DNA from: Lysobacterales bacterium
GTDB lineage: Bacteria > Pseudomonadota > Gammaproteobacteria > Xanthomonadales > SZUA-5
DNA length: 64,000 nucleotides
Assembly: GCA_022844165.1 (NCBI GenBank)
Contig: JALHMH010000014.1
Span: 1 to 64,000, forward strand
Direction: 5' to 3'
This document shows, piece by piece, positions 55,624 through 64,000 of this stretch (position 1 is its first letter; every line of letters starts with the position of its first letter). Position numbers and translations under genes: made by a program. A model generated the notes under the pieces. It ran no database searches and was not told where the DNA came from. It was given only the letters and a program-made list of their open reading frames with translations.

Positions 55624-56079
55624 TCAGTCGCGACCGCGGCGCGCGCGAAAGAACGTGCGCAGCTTCTCGCTGGCGATGTCGGCCAAAACGCCGACCTCTA
55701 CTTCGACCCGATGATTGTGGCGTGGATCAAGTAGTCCGTTAAAGACGCTATGCACTGCGCCGGTTTTAGGATCCGAAGCAGCGTAAACCAAGCGCCGGAC
55801 ACGCGCGTGGATCATCGCGCCGGTGCACATAAGGCATGGCTCCAATGTGCAATAGAGCGTGGCGTTAACCAACCGATGATTGCCAATCGCTCTACCGGCA
55901 GCGCGCATGGCGACAACCTCTGCATGAGCGCTCGGATCGTTATCGACGATGTTGCGATTGAATCCGCTGGCGACGAGTTCATCGCCTACAACAACCATTG
56001 CCGCGACCGGCACTTCGCCATGGCGTTCGGCTTCATCGGCAAGCGCCAGACAGCGCTGCATCCACTCGGTATCGGTCAT
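55624..56079 (-). CDS. tadA: tRNA-specific adenosine deaminase
   Basis: Converts adenosine-34 to inosine in tRNA-Arg (ACG). The 151-residue protein, from the ATG at 56079, carries the zinc/catalytic motifs SAHAEVVAM (His-Ala-Glu) and EPCLMCTGAMIHAR (the Cys-x2-Cys pair), plus GEVPVAAMVV, NHRLVNATLY and GAVHSV. These fit TadA rather than other deaminases of the family. The start follows the pattern of the family (MTDTEWMQRCLALADEA); a frame upstream to 56295 overlaps metH and is not supported. It lies 64 bases downstream of metH on the same strand. Confidence 0.94.
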   Translation of the reverse strand: MTDTEWMQRCLALADEAERHGEVPVAAMVVVGDELVASGFNRNIVDNDPSAHAEVVAMRAAGRAIGNHRLVNATLYCTLEPCLMCTGAMIHARVRRLVYAASDPKTGAVHSVFNGLLDPRHNHRVEVEVGVLADIASEKLRTFFRARRGRD

Positions 56080-56143
56080 CTGCGTATGTTGCGTCGCAAG
56101 GCTGCGGTTGGGCTCGAGCAGTGGCTGCTCATCAAGTGCGCAC

Positions 56144-59100
56144 TCAGGCCGGCTCATAGTCGAGCACGGGTGCCAGCCAACGTTCGGCTTCACGCAACGG
56201 TACTCCTTTGCGGCGCGCATAGTCTTCAACTTGATCTTGCTTGATGCGGCCGACCACGAAGTATTGGCTTTGCGGGTGCGCAAAGTACAAGCCACTCACG
56301 GCAGCCGCCGGGTACATGGCATAACTCTCGGTCAACTCGATGCCGGTGTGCTTCTCTGCCTGGAGCAAGTCGAAAATCACGCGCTTTTCGGTGTGATCTG
56401 GACACGCTGGATAACCGGGCGCCGGCCGGATGCCGCGGTAGGTTTCGTCGATCAGAGCGCCATTGTCCAGTGATTCGTCGGCCGCATACCCCCAGAACTC
56501 TCGACGCACTCGTTCGTGCAAGCGCTCGGCGAAGGCCTCAGCGAGACGGTCGGCGAGTGCCTTCAGGAGGATTGCATTGTAGTCGTCGTGTGCGGCTTCG
56601 AAAGCCGCAACATGTTGTTCGATACCGATGCCTGCCGTCACTGCGAATGCGCCCACAAAGTCGCGCACGCCGCTGTTCGCCGGAGCGATGAAATCGGCGA
56701 GGCTGAAGTTCGGGCGGCCCGGCGGTTTATCGGCCTGTTGGCGCAGGCAGCTCAAAGTTGCGCGCAGATGACCGTGATCGTCGAGCACTTCGATATCGTC
56801 GCCAATGCGTTGCGCCGGCCATAGGCCGATCACACCGCGCGCGGTCAACCAGCGCTCGGCGACGATTCGATCGAGCATACGATCGGCATCGGCTTTAAGC
56901 TTGCGTGCCTCGGCGCCTACGACAGCATCGTCGAGAATAGCCGGATAGCGGCCGGCGAGTTCCCAAGTGGCGAAAAACGGCGTCCAGTCGATGTAGCGCC
57001 GAAGTTCCGACAGATCGTAGCTGTCGAACGACATGAGGCCGGTGAACGAGGGCGGGCATGGTGTGTATTCGCGCCAGTTGCCATCAAAGGCATTGCTTCG
57101 AGCTTGCTGAAGCGACACCAGGCGCTTGCCTGGGCCACGATCTTTGTGCCGTTCGCGAACCTCTGCATATTCGGCTTTGATGCCGGCGACGAAGCGGTCA
57201 CGCTCACCCACGCTGACAAGGTTCTGGGCTACGCCCACGGCGCGCGACGCATCCTTCACCCAGATCACGGGCGCGCTATAGTGAGGTTCGATTCTTAGCG
57301 CGGTATGCGCGCGCGACGTCGTGGCGCCTCCGATCAGTAATGGTTGCGTATTGCCCAGGCGTTGCATCTCTTTTGCCACATGGTGCATTTCATCCAGCGA
57401 CGGTGTGATCAGACCCGACAGTCCGATGATGTCGGCGCCGACCGCCCTGGCGGTTTCCAGAATCTTCGCCGCTGGCACCATGACGCCCAGGTCGATCACC
57501 TCGAAGTTGTTGCACGCAAGCACGACGCCCACGATATTCTTGCCGATGTCATGCACATCGCCCTTGACTGTGGCAAGCAGAATTTTGCCGTTGTTCTTGG
57601 CGACGTCGCCGGACCGGCGTTTCTCCTCTTCGATATACGGAATCAAGTAGGCGACCGCTTTTTTCATCACACGCGCGCTCTTGACGACCTGCGGCAAGAA
57701 CATCTTACCGGCGCCGAACAGATCGCCAACGGCGTTCATGCCTGACATCAATGGCCCTTCGATGACTTCGAGCGGCTTGGCAACGCGCTGGCGAGCCTGT
57801 TCGGCATCGATTTCGACGAACTCGTCGATGCCATGCACCAGCGCGTGCTCCAGGCGTTTACTCACATCCCACGCGCGCCACTCGACGTTTTCACGAGCGC
57901 CGTTCGTGGCACCCTTGGCGCCACTATATTTTGGCGCCAGCGCGATCAGTCGTTCGGTAGCATCGGCGCGGCGATTGAGCACCACGTCCTCAACGTGCTC
58001 GCGAAGCTCGTTCGGCAGATCATCGTAAATCGCCAATGCCCCCGCGTTGACGATCCCCATGTCCATGCCAGCGCGAATCGCGTGGTACAAGAATACCGAG
58101 TGGATCGCTTCGCGCACCGGATTGTTGCCACGAAAGGCGAAGGATACGTTCGATACGCCGCCGGACACATGGACCAGGGGCATCTCCGCTTTGATCTGGC
58201 GCACCGCTTCGATAAATGCGACAGCATAGTTGTTGTGCTCGTCAATTCCGGTTGCGATCGCCAGGATGTTGGGATCAAAGATGATGTCTTCGGGAGGGAA
58301 CCCGGCACGATCGGTCAGCAGTTTGTAAGAGCGCCGAACGATTTCCAGCTTGCGCTCAACGGTATCGGCCTGACCGATTTCGTCGAAGGCCATCACAACG
58401 ACCGCTGCGCCGTACTCGCGAATTTTGTGCGCATGCTCCAGGAATGCTGTCTCGCCTTCCTTGAGGCTGATCGAATTGACGATCGCCTTTCCTTGCGTGC
58501 ATTTGAGCCCGGCTTCGATGACGCTCCATTTGGAACTGTCGATCATCAACGGCACACGCGCGATGTCGGGTTCCGCAGCAATCAAATTCACATAGCGCGC
58601 CATCGCCGCTTCAGAATCGAGCAGGCCTTCGTCCATGTTGATGTCGATGATCTGCGCGCCGTTCTGCACTTGCTGTCGCGCAACCTCAACCGCTTCATCG
58701 AATCGGTCGTCTTTGATCAGTTTCTTAAACTGCGCCGAACCGGTGACGTTGGTGCGTTCGCCGACGTTGACGAAGTTTAACTCCGGCGTGATGACCAGCG
58801 GCTCCAGGCCGGACAGCCTCGTATGCGGCGTGAGTGTTGGTACTTGGCGAGGCGGCAGTTTCGCCACCGCCTCGGCGATTGCCCGGATATGGTCAGGGGT
58901 GGTGCCGCAGCAACCGCCGACGATATTCAGAAGGCCCGATCCAGCGAACTCAGAAAGGGTTGCCGCCATTTCCTCGGGTGTTTCATCGTATTCGCCGAAT
59001 GCATTCGGCAGGCCCGCATTCGGGTGCGTGCTGATCAGCGCGTCGGTCGTGCGCGACAGATCCTCAATGTATGGCCGCAATTCGCTGGCGCCGAGCGCAC

Positions 59101-59860
59101 AGTTGAGGCCTACGCTGAAGGGCAGGGCGTGGCGAATCGAATAGGCAAAAGCCTCTGCTGTCTGACCCGACAATGTACGCCCGGAGCGATCGGTAATCGT
59201 GCCGGAGATCATCACCGGTAAACGCCAGCCACGGCGGGCAAACACCTCGTCGATCGCGAACAGTGCCGCTTTCGCATTGAGCGTGTCGAAAATGGTCTCA
59301 ACCATGATGACCTGTGCGCCACCATCGATCAGTCCCTCAGTCGCTTCGCGATATGCGCTCTTCAGCTCGTCGAAACTGATGGCACGAAAACCTGGGTTGT
59401 TGACGTCCGGCGATATCGAAGCCGTGCGATTGGTCGGTCCGAGTACGCCAACACAGTAACGCGGCTTGTCTGGGGTGTCGTCGGATTTTCTGTCGCACAA
59501 TTGCCGGACCAATTTGGCCGCTGCAACATTGATGTCGTAAGTTGCCGACTCCAGCGCGTAGTCCGCCTGGCTGATACGTGTGGCATTAAAGCTATTGGTC
59601 TCGATCAGGTCCGCACCGGCATCCAGATAGGCTTGATGCGCCGCGGCAACGATGTTCGGTTGCGTGAGTACCAGCAGATCGTTATTGCCCTTCAGGTCGT
59701 GACCGTGGTGTTTGAAGCGATCGCCCCGATATCCCGATTCGTCGAGTTGATAGCGCTGCAACAGCGTCCCCATGCCGCCATCGAGAATCAGGATGCGGCG
59801 CTGTGCATCGTCGATCAGGCGCTGGCTTTGAGCGGGATGGCGAAACGGCAATAAGAGCAT
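56144..59860 (-). CDS. metH: Cobalamin-dependent methionine synthase
   Basis: Transfers a methyl group from methyltetrahydrofolate to homocysteine through cobalamin. From the ATG at 59860 it is 1238 residues (E. coli MetH is 1227). Domains in order: homocysteine domain (to about 330) with zinc cysteines in GLNCALGA and [12 protein letters not shown]; folate domain (about 350-620) with [14 protein letters not shown]; cap (about 650-740); B12-binding domain with [15 protein letters not shown] (axial His near 770) and [16 protein letters not shown]; and the activation domain (about 900-1238) with [17 protein letters not shown] at 59866 is an alternative start. A hairpin AGCCGT-CTTT-ACGGCT at 59871-59886 lies just upstream. 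I see no known riboswitch. Confidence 0.96.
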   Translation of the reverse strand: MLLLPFRHPAQSQRLIDDAQRRILILDGGMGTLLQRYQLDESGYRGDRFKHHGHDLKGNNDLLVLTQPNIVAAAHQAYLDAGADLIETNSFNATRISQADYALESATYDINVAAAKLVRQLCDRKSDDTPDKPRYCVGVLGPTNRTASISPDVNNPGFRAISFDELKSAYREATEGLIDGGAQVIMVETIFDTLNAKAALFAIDEVFARRGWRLPVMISGTITDRSGRTLSGQTAEAFAYSIRHALPFSVGLNCALGASELRPYIEDLSRTTDALISTHPNAGLPNAFGEYDETPEEMAATLSEFAGSGLLNIVGGCCGTTPDHIRAIAEAVAKLPPRQVPTLTPHTRLSGLEPLVITPELNFVNVGERTNVTGSAQFKKLIKDDRFDEAVEVARQQVQNGAQIIDINMDEGLLDSEAAMARYVNLIAAEPDIARVPLMIDSSKWSVIEAGLKCTQGKAIVNSISLKEGETAFLEHAHKIREYGAAVVVMAFDEIGQADTVERKLEIVRRSYKLLTDRAGFPPEDIIFDPNILAIATGIDEHNNYAVAFIEAVRQIKAEMPLVHVSGGVSNVSFAFRGNNPVREAIHSVFLYHAIRAGMDMGIVNAGALAIYDDLPNELREHVEDVVLNRRADATERLIALAPKYSGAKGATNGARENVEWRAWDVSKRLEHALVHGIDEFVEIDAEQARQRVAKPLEVIEGPLMSGMNAVGDLFGAGKMFLPQVVKSARVMKKAVAYLIPYIEEEKRRSGDVAKNNGKILLATVKGDVHDIGKNIVGVVLACNNFEVIDLGVMVPAAKILETARAVGADIIGLSGLITPSLDEMHHVAKEMQRLGNTQPLLIGGATTSRAHTALRIEPHYSAPVIWVKDASRAVGVAQNLVSVGERDRFVAGIKAEYAEVRERHKDRGPGKRLVSLQQARSNAFDGNWREYTPCPPSFTGLMSFDSYDLSELRRYIDWTPFFATWELAGRYPAILDDAVVGAEARKLKADADRMLDRIVAERWLTARGVIGLWPAQRIGDDIEVLDDHGHLRATLSCLRQQADKPPGRPNFSLADFIAPANSGVRDFVGAFAVTAGIGIEQHVAAFEAAHDDYNAILLKALADRLAEAFAERLHERVRREFWGYAADESLDNGALIDETYRGIRPAPGYPACPDHTEKRVIFDLLQAEKHTGIELTESYAMYPAAAVSGLYFAHPQSQYFVVGRIKQDQVEDYARRKGVPLREAERWLAPVLDYEPA

Positions 59861-59962
59861 CGGCACGAATAGCCGTCTTTACGGCTGTAGTAATAAAGTG
59901 CGGGGAGCATAGCCGGATTTGTGTCGAGTACGTGCATGGTCGTAGCGCTCGCGGATCGAGTG

Positions 59963-60388
59963 TTAGTCCGGCGCGTCGATGCCACGGCTGACTCGAAACA
60001 CGTGTCCGTCTGGATGCCGCAGGTGCATTTCACGCACGCCCCACTCCATATCCGTCGGTGGCCAGACGATGTCCAGACCCGCCTCAGTGCACGCTGCATA
60101 GACGGCGTCGACGTCGTCCACCCAAACCGACATCCACACGCCCTTGTCGGCGGCATCGTCGCCATCGGCACCAAAGGTGCTCGCGACACCACTGTTGCCG
60201 CGGCCACCCTGGCCATCAAGGCACAAGAAGATCTCGACATTTCCTGCGTACACGCTGCCAAAGCTCGGTGGTTCGCCCCAGCAGAAGCCACGTGCCCAGC
60301 CCCATTTCCCGAACCATACGAAACTGGTCCCAAGGTCCGAAACGTTCAGGATTGGAGTCGTTCGATGGACGACGATCTTACTGCTCAC
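59963..60388 (-). CDS. Glyoxalase/bleomycin-resistance-fold protein
   Basis: A 141-residue single-domain protein of the vicinal oxygen chelate superfamily. Features are TTPILNVSDLGTSFVWFGKW (first strand and helix), EIFLCLDGQGG, SVWVDDVDAVYAACTEAGL (start of the second half) and EWGVREMHLRHPDGHVFRV, the terminal metal/substrate part. The superfamily includes lyases, dioxygenases and antibiotic-binding proteins, so the substrate is unknown. The GTG at 60388 follows GAGGA; a longer frame to 60472 has no similarity. It lies 93 bases after the 2OG-oxygenase gene on the same strand and may share its transcript. Confidence 0.75.
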   Translation of the reverse strand: MSSKIVVHRTTPILNVSDLGTSFVWFGKWGWARGFCWGEPPSFGSVYAGNVEIFLCLDGQGGRGNSGVASTFGADGDDAADKGVWMSVWVDDVDAVYAACTEAGLDIVWPPTDMEWGVREMHLRHPDGHVFRVSRGIDAPD

Positions 60389-60481
60389 AGGCTTGTGTTC
60401 CTCATCGATACTGGCGTCGGGATTATGGCTGCAAGGGTTGAAGCGGTGCGCCGCGCAGGTCTCGCGGTGCACAGCGAGACC

Positions 60482-61072
60482 TCAGGGGTGCTGGCCGCGC
60501 CGGCGCATCCATCCGGCGATGCTGTAGCGATCAACCTGGGTCGGCAACACCTCGTGCTCAAGTTCGGCGCTCAGAAAGAGGATCAGGCGACCAGCAAGCG
60601 GTTCGATATCGATCGGATCGGCATTGGCCGGGAAAATTCGCAGTTCGCCGCCGTCGCCTTTCTTCCAGCACGGGTTCAAGTAAAGCACCGACGAGATGAT
60701 CCGCGCGTCGTCGTCGCGGAAACGATCCAGGTGGCGGTCATAGCCGCCACCAGGCGGGTAGTGCGAAAAATGCGCTTCGAGTTCTGCGATACCCAAAAAC
60801 CACTGCCGATTCAGCTCCGTGCGGATGCCCTGCATACGTTGGAAATAGGAGCGCACACTGGGTGTTGGATCGTCCGGCTCCAGCCACAAGATCTGATCAG
60901 ACCGAACACGTCGGGCCAGCTGGGCGCCGGCGCCGCGACCGACGCCGGCCGCCCGCAGTTCGTTACGCCGACCCGCTTCCAACGCACATTCGTGCAACGC
61001 GGCGATCGTCGACGCATCGAGAGCGCCGTCAAGAACGACGTGCTGATGCGCTTCAAGGTCCGTAAACCACAT
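60482..61072 (-). CDS. 2-oxoglutarate/Fe(II)-dependent dioxygenase (prolyl 4-hydroxylase-like)
   Basis: A 196-residue double-stranded beta-helix oxygenase. The iron triad is visible: YDRHLDRF (His114, Asp116) and EHEVLP (His173), with the 2-oxoglutarate-binding Arg182 in RYSIAGW. SHYPPGGGYD and SSVLYLNPCW are typical of the P4Hc group. The real substrate may be a protein, as for known YbiX-like members, but it is not visible. Its ATG at 61072 overlaps the Nudix gene stop (TGATG), so the two are translationally coupled. Confidence 0.88.
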   Translation of the reverse strand: MWFTDLEAHQHVVLDGALDASTIAALHECALEAGRRNELRAAGVGRGAGAQLARRVRSDQILWLEPDDPTPSVRSYFQRMQGIRTELNRQWFLGIAELEAHFSHYPPGGGYDRHLDRFRDDDARIISSVLYLNPCWKKGDGGELRIFPANADPIDIEPLAGRLILFLSAELEHEVLPTQVDRYSIAGWMRRRGQHP

Positions 61073-61644
61073 CAGGAATGTGGCTCGCCGAGCAGGTTGA
61101 ACTGCAAGAAGTACAAGCCAGCGTAGACTTTGGGGTCGATCGCGAATCCGGCGTGCATCTTTTCCAGCACGAATGCAGCAATCTCTGAACGCGGAACCTC
61201 GTGCACGGTGATGTTTTCCGTGCTGTCGCCGCCGCCCGCGTGTACACGTCGCAGGTCGCTCGCGCGCACGAAGTGCATGATTTCGGTGGTCATGCCGGCA
61301 CTGCTTGGCCCGGCCATGATGCTCTCAACACTTCGCGCTTCCCAGCCGGTTTCTTCCAGTAACTCGCGTCTGGCGCTATCGGACCACGACTCATCCGACG
61401 AGTCGACCAGATCGCCGACCAACCCGGCGGGAAACTCCAGAGTGCGAGCCTGAATCGGAATGCGATACTGCTCGACCATCAGGACCTTGTCTTCGGGCGT
61501 CAGCGCAATGATCACAACGGCACCTGCAGGATTGGTTCGCGCGGCGTATTCCCAACCGCCGCGGTGGTGCAGAGCAACGAAGCGGCCACGGTAAAGCGTT
61601 TCTTCCGCGGCAGCGTCTCGGGAACTAATGGGCTGAACAGTCAT
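61072..61644 (-). CDS. Nudix hydrolase (ADP-ribose pyrophosphatase-like)
   Basis: A 190-residue Nudix protein, probably acting on a nucleotide-sugar or ADP-ribose. It has the family lead-in VEQYRIPIQARTLEFPAG and then the Nudix box ending in SARRELLEETGW (about residues 90-101). Between the Gly of PAG and the first Glu there are about ten residues (LVGDLVDSSDE) instead of the usual five, so the box is longer than the consensus. The metal-binding REXXEE core is intact. It is the first gene of a minus-strand group with the 2OG oxygenase and the glyoxalase-like protein. Confidence 0.88.
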   Translation of the reverse strand: MTVQPISSRDAAAEETLYRGRFVALHHRGGWEYAARTNPAGAVVIIALTPEDKVLMVEQYRIPIQARTLEFPAGLVGDLVDSSDESWSDSARRELLEETGWEARSVESIMAGPSSAGMTTEIMHFVRASDLRRVHAGGGDSTENITVHEVPRSEIAAFVLEKMHAGFAIDPKVYAGLYFLQFNLLGEPHS

Positions 61645-61744
61645 CGTAGGCGGGCTGCCATTTGTTGCGTTGGATCGCGATAATGCCTGCTACCAAGGAC
61701 GCTGTGGTTTTGGCGCCGATCACTTCTTCGATAAATTTGCCCAT
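61625..61744 (-). CDS. Possible 39-residue protein, antisense to the propeller gene start
   Basis: A short frame encodes MGKFIEEVIGAKTTASLVAG followed by IIAIQRNKWQPAYDDCSAH. It runs into the Nudix start region, overlapping it by 20 bases. There is a hint of a helix, but the ribosome binding site is weak and the frame lies antisense to the start of the plus-strand gene. I list it as a candidate only. Confidence 0.25.
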   Translation of the reverse strand: MGKFIEEVIGAKTTASLVAGIIAIQRNKWQPAYDDCSAH

Positions 61745-63152
61745 GATGATCCGATCTTTGCTGACCGGCGCAATGTGTTTTACCGCATTGCTGCAACTCA
61801 ACACGCTCGGCGCGCAAGCTTTGCCCCGCGCTCCAAGCCCATTGCCCACCGACACTGAAGTCGAGCTCAGGAAGATCAACGATCTTGGTGTACTGATGCA
61901 GCGCGCTGAAAAGTGGCGATCAGAAGGCGATCTGCGGCGATACAGTTATGCGATCGAGCGGCTGGTGCAATTGCGCCCTTACAGCCCAAATTTCCAGTAC
62001 GCACTTGCCCAGGCGTATGCGCTGCGCGACGAAAAAACCAAAGCCTACGACACCCTGATCAAAATCCAGAAACAAGGCCTGGCGTTGAATCCCGACAAGG
62101 ACAGTGACTTTGACAAAGTCCGTACAACGCCGGTCTTCAAATACATCGTTGATAGCATCGTCGTCAACGAAACGCCTTGGGGCGAAGGCTCTGTCGTGAC
62201 CAATATTCAGAACGGTCCCGAACTGATCGAATCGGTGGTCTACGACAAGAAACGCGACCGTTTTCTGGCTGGGAGCGTGCGCACCGGTGCGGTTGTAGCG
62301 GTGGATCGCAGCGGTAAGACCACGCCGTTCGCCAGTCCTGCCACCACATCTGGCCTCAAGAGCGTGTTCGCGTTGGCGGTCGACGAGGCGCGCGGATTCT
62401 TGTGGGTAGGCACTGCCGGCGCACCGCAATTCAAGGGTTTTCGTCAAGTCGATCTTGGGACTGGCGCATTGCTCAAGTTTGAACTGGCCAGCGGTAAGCT
62501 GGTTGCGACGCACAAGCTGCCATTCACCGGCGTTCCCCGCGCTTTCGGGTCGATTGCAGTGGCAGGTGACGGCACCGTTTACGCCACTGATGCGATCAGC
62601 AACGTCGTCTACCAGGTCAAAGGCAATCTGTTTCGCGAGCTGTTTGCTGTCCCGGAGTCGACCAGCCTTCGTGGTTTGAGCGTCAGTCCCGATCATAAGT
62701 TCTTGTACTTCGCTGACTACGAACTCGGTCTGCGGGTTGCCGATCTGGGAAAGAGCGAAGTCCGTGAATTGTCGGTCGAAGGCCAGAATCTCGGTGGTAT
62801 CGACGGGTTGTACTATTTCGACAACCACTTGATTGCCATTCAAAACGGCACGGTGCCGACGCGTGTTATTCGCATCTCGGTCGACAAGGAAAAGGGCGTC
62901 CTGAAGGCGGTGCAGCCGCTGGAGGCAAACAAGGACCAAATGCCGTGGCCAACATTTGGTGCCGTCAGTGGCGACGACGTGTACTTCATTGCCAACAGTC
63001 AGCGCGATCTTTACGGTGCCGATGGGAAGCCCTTAGAGGGCACTTTCGTTGAGCCTCGCGCCATCTACAAGGTCAATGCGCGATTCGCGTGGGCCAAGGA
63101 TGAAGCGGGCGTTCACGCGCCTTTGATCAAAGACGCCGAACCTGCGGGCTGA
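61743..63152 (+). CDS. Secreted beta-propeller protein (SMP-30/gluconolactonase-like)
   Basis: A 469-residue exported protein from the ATG at 61743 (a second ATG follows at 61746). A signal peptide (MMIRSLLTGAMCFTALLQL) ends near GAQA. Residues 40-120 hold helical, TPR-like sequence (RRYSYAIERLVQLRPYSPNF). From about 150 to 430 it shows repeated strands of a propeller, for example RFLAGSVRTGAVVAVDRSG, FGSIAVAGDGTVYATDAIS and LYFADYELGLRVADLG. The fold resembles SMP-30/gluconolactonase or NHL propellers; the ligand is unknown. The stop overlaps the next gene (TGATG), so the two are coupled. Confidence 0.75.
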   Translation: MMIRSLLTGAMCFTALLQLNTLGAQALPRAPSPLPTDTEVELRKINDLGVLMQRAEKWRSEGDLRRYSYAIERLVQLRPYSPNFQYALAQAYALRDEKTKAYDTLIKIQKQGLALNPDKDSDFDKVRTTPVFKYIVDSIVVNETPWGEGSVVTNIQNGPELIESVVYDKKRDRFLAGSVRTGAVVAVDRSGKTTPFASPATTSGLKSVFALAVDEARGFLWVGTAGAPQFKGFRQVDLGTGALLKFELASGKLVATHKLPFTGVPRAFGSIAVAGDGTVYATDAISNVVYQVKGNLFRELFAVPESTSLRGLSVSPDHKFLYFADYELGLRVADLGKSEVRELSVEGQNLGGIDGLYYFDNHLIAIQNGTVPTRVIRISVDKEKGVLKAVQPLEANKDQMPWPTFGAVSGDDVYFIANSQRDLYGADGKPLEGTFVEPRAIYKVNARFAWAKDEAGVHAPLIKDAEPAG

Positions 63153-63958
63153 TGGAAGGGTTGCTTCAAACCTTGAAGGGAGCGCTCACTGTGTATGCGA
63201 TTATTGTCGCGTACACGGCTGCATTTACCGTGCTCGAAATGGTGGTGCCGGCAGAGAAGCAACAAGGATGGCGCCGTCGCGTCTTCAACTTGCACTATCT
63301 GCTCTATTACCAGGTGATTCTGGCGTTTACCATGCCCGCGCTGGTCTCACTGGTGGTTGGACAGTTGATGAGAACCTACCCACAGGCGTTTGGGGTGCTG
63401 GACGGCAATACCTGGCATTTGGCGCTCTTCGTATTGGTGTATTTCCTCGCGTACGATTTTTTTTATTACTGGTTCCATCGTTGGCAACACACGTGGCCGC
63501 TGCTGTGGCGCCAACACATGCTGCATCACAGCGAGACGGCGTTGAATGCCACAACAGCTGGACGCCATCACTGGCTGGAGGAGCCAATCCGGGTGTTCAC
63601 GATGACGCTGCCGCTGGCCATTTTGTTTCCCGGTGAGCCGGTCGTAGCCGGCATTGGCGGTTTGGTCATTGGAGCCTGGGTATTTTTTATTCATGCCAAT
63701 CTGCGACTCCATCTGGGTCCGCTGACGCCAGTGATTGTCGGCCCGCAGCTACATCGGATCCACCATAGCGATCAACCGCAACATACAGACAAGAATTTCG
63801 GCGCGTTTTTTCCGATTTGGGACGTCCTCTTTGGCACATACTATGGACCCGCCAAGAACGAGTTCCCGACGACCGGGTTGCATGATGGTCGTCGTGTCGA
63901 CTCGGTGATCGAAGCGCTGTTGATGCCCTTCGGATATCGCGCTCGGAAGAAATCTTGA
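63152..63958 (+). CDS. Sterol-desaturase / fatty-acid-hydroxylase family membrane protein
   Basis: A 268-residue membrane di-iron protein with four or five helices. The histidine clusters are WFHRWQH (HxxxH type), RQHMLHHSE (HxxxHH type) and LHRIHHSDQPQHTDKNFG, the pattern of the fatty-acid hydroxylase superfamily. The conserved FGAFFPIWDVLFGTYY follows the last cluster. These enzymes hydroxylate or desaturate lipids or carotenoid-like molecules; the substrate is unknown here. It is translationally coupled to the propeller gene upstream, which may supply a related function. The last 42 bases of the window hold nothing recognisable. Confidence 0.88.
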   Translation: MEGLLQTLKGALTVYAIIVAYTAAFTVLEMVVPAEKQQGWRRRVFNLHYLLYYQVILAFTMPALVSLVVGQLMRTYPQAFGVLDGNTWHLALFVLVYFLAYDFFYYWFHRWQHTWPLLWRQHMLHHSETALNATTAGRHHWLEEPIRVFTMTLPLAILFPGEPVVAGIGGLVIGAWVFFIHANLRLHLGPLTPVIVGPQLHRIHHSDQPQHTDKNFGAFFPIWDVLFGTYYGPAKNEFPTTGLHDGRRVDSVIEALLMPFGYRARKKS

Positions 63959-64000
63959 GTCAAGTACTGCCTTCCTTGAGCGGCTCTCGAGTTTTCGGAC

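Noticed and set aside
59887-59980. SAH- or SAM-type riboswitch before metH
   Set aside because: No conserved core of these riboswitches is visible; only a short hairpin occurs before the start.
59921-61126. 401-residue plus-strand frame opposite the glyoxalase and 2OG-oxygenase genes
   Set aside because: The minus-strand products keep intact metal-binding motifs, so this frame is a shadow.
1-64000. CRISPR arrays, insertion sequences or prophage
   Set aside because: No regularly spaced repeats, transposase, integrase or phage structural genes were seen; all repeats found are REP-like.

Overview
The window reads as chromosomal DNA from a gammaproteobacterium, most likely the order Lysobacterales (Xanthomonadales) or a close relative. 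This is inferred from the high GC content, a zwf-pgl-edd-glk Entner-Doudoroff cluster, the order tpiA-secG-tRNA-Leu-nuoA to nuoN with separate nuoC and nuoD, a cyanophycin synthetase start, and proteins such as RapA, YggX, PspF, RlmJ and YecE that resemble their gammaproteobacterial counterparts. No phage, insertion sequence or CRISPR array was seen.

Layout. Bases 1-245 hold the start of a cyanophycin synthetase gene on the minus strand. After a REP-like palindromic repeat come pyrC (minus) and, diverging from it, zwf-pgl-edd-glk (plus), with a second REP pair between zwf and pgl. Bases 7294-10946 carry minus-strand genes: a short-chain dehydrogenase, a YecE/DUF72 protein, an HNH nuclease, proline iminopeptidase and tRNA-Pro(GGG). 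Bases 11088-16643 (plus) carry a secreted DUF4331 protein with an inserted extra domain, a TPR lipoprotein, rlmJ and a gamma-glutamyltransferase.

Bases 16699-26955 (minus) form a signalling island: an OmpR-type regulator, three receiver proteins, a CheW/PilI-like coupling protein, a double-HAMP chemoreceptor with a PilJ-like tip, a 1120-residue CheA-receiver hybrid, a protein of unknown function and a seven-helix membrane protein. No cheR or cheB lies in the cluster. It resembles type IV pilus-type (Pil-Chp) chemosensory systems and is the least ordinary part of the window.

Bases 27294-43298 (plus) hold tpiA, secG, tRNA-Leu(GAG) and the 14 genes of respiratory complex I, tightly packed. Then follow a membrane protein of unknown function, a PrpB-like lyase, a small membrane protein, a large secreted PHB-depolymerase-like esterase with Ig-like domains, a TonB-dependent receptor and PspF without any psp operon nearby. 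Bases 52307-59860 (minus) carry metH, tadA, rapA and yggX. Bases 59963-61644 (minus) carry a Nudix hydrolase, a 2OG-Fe(II) oxygenase and a glyoxalase-like protein. The window ends with a beta-propeller protein and a sterol-desaturase-like membrane enzyme (plus).

Starts were moved inside longer open frames where a ribosome binding site, signal peptide or family alignment favoured it. All family assignments come from reading motifs and recalled family sequences; no database search was run.
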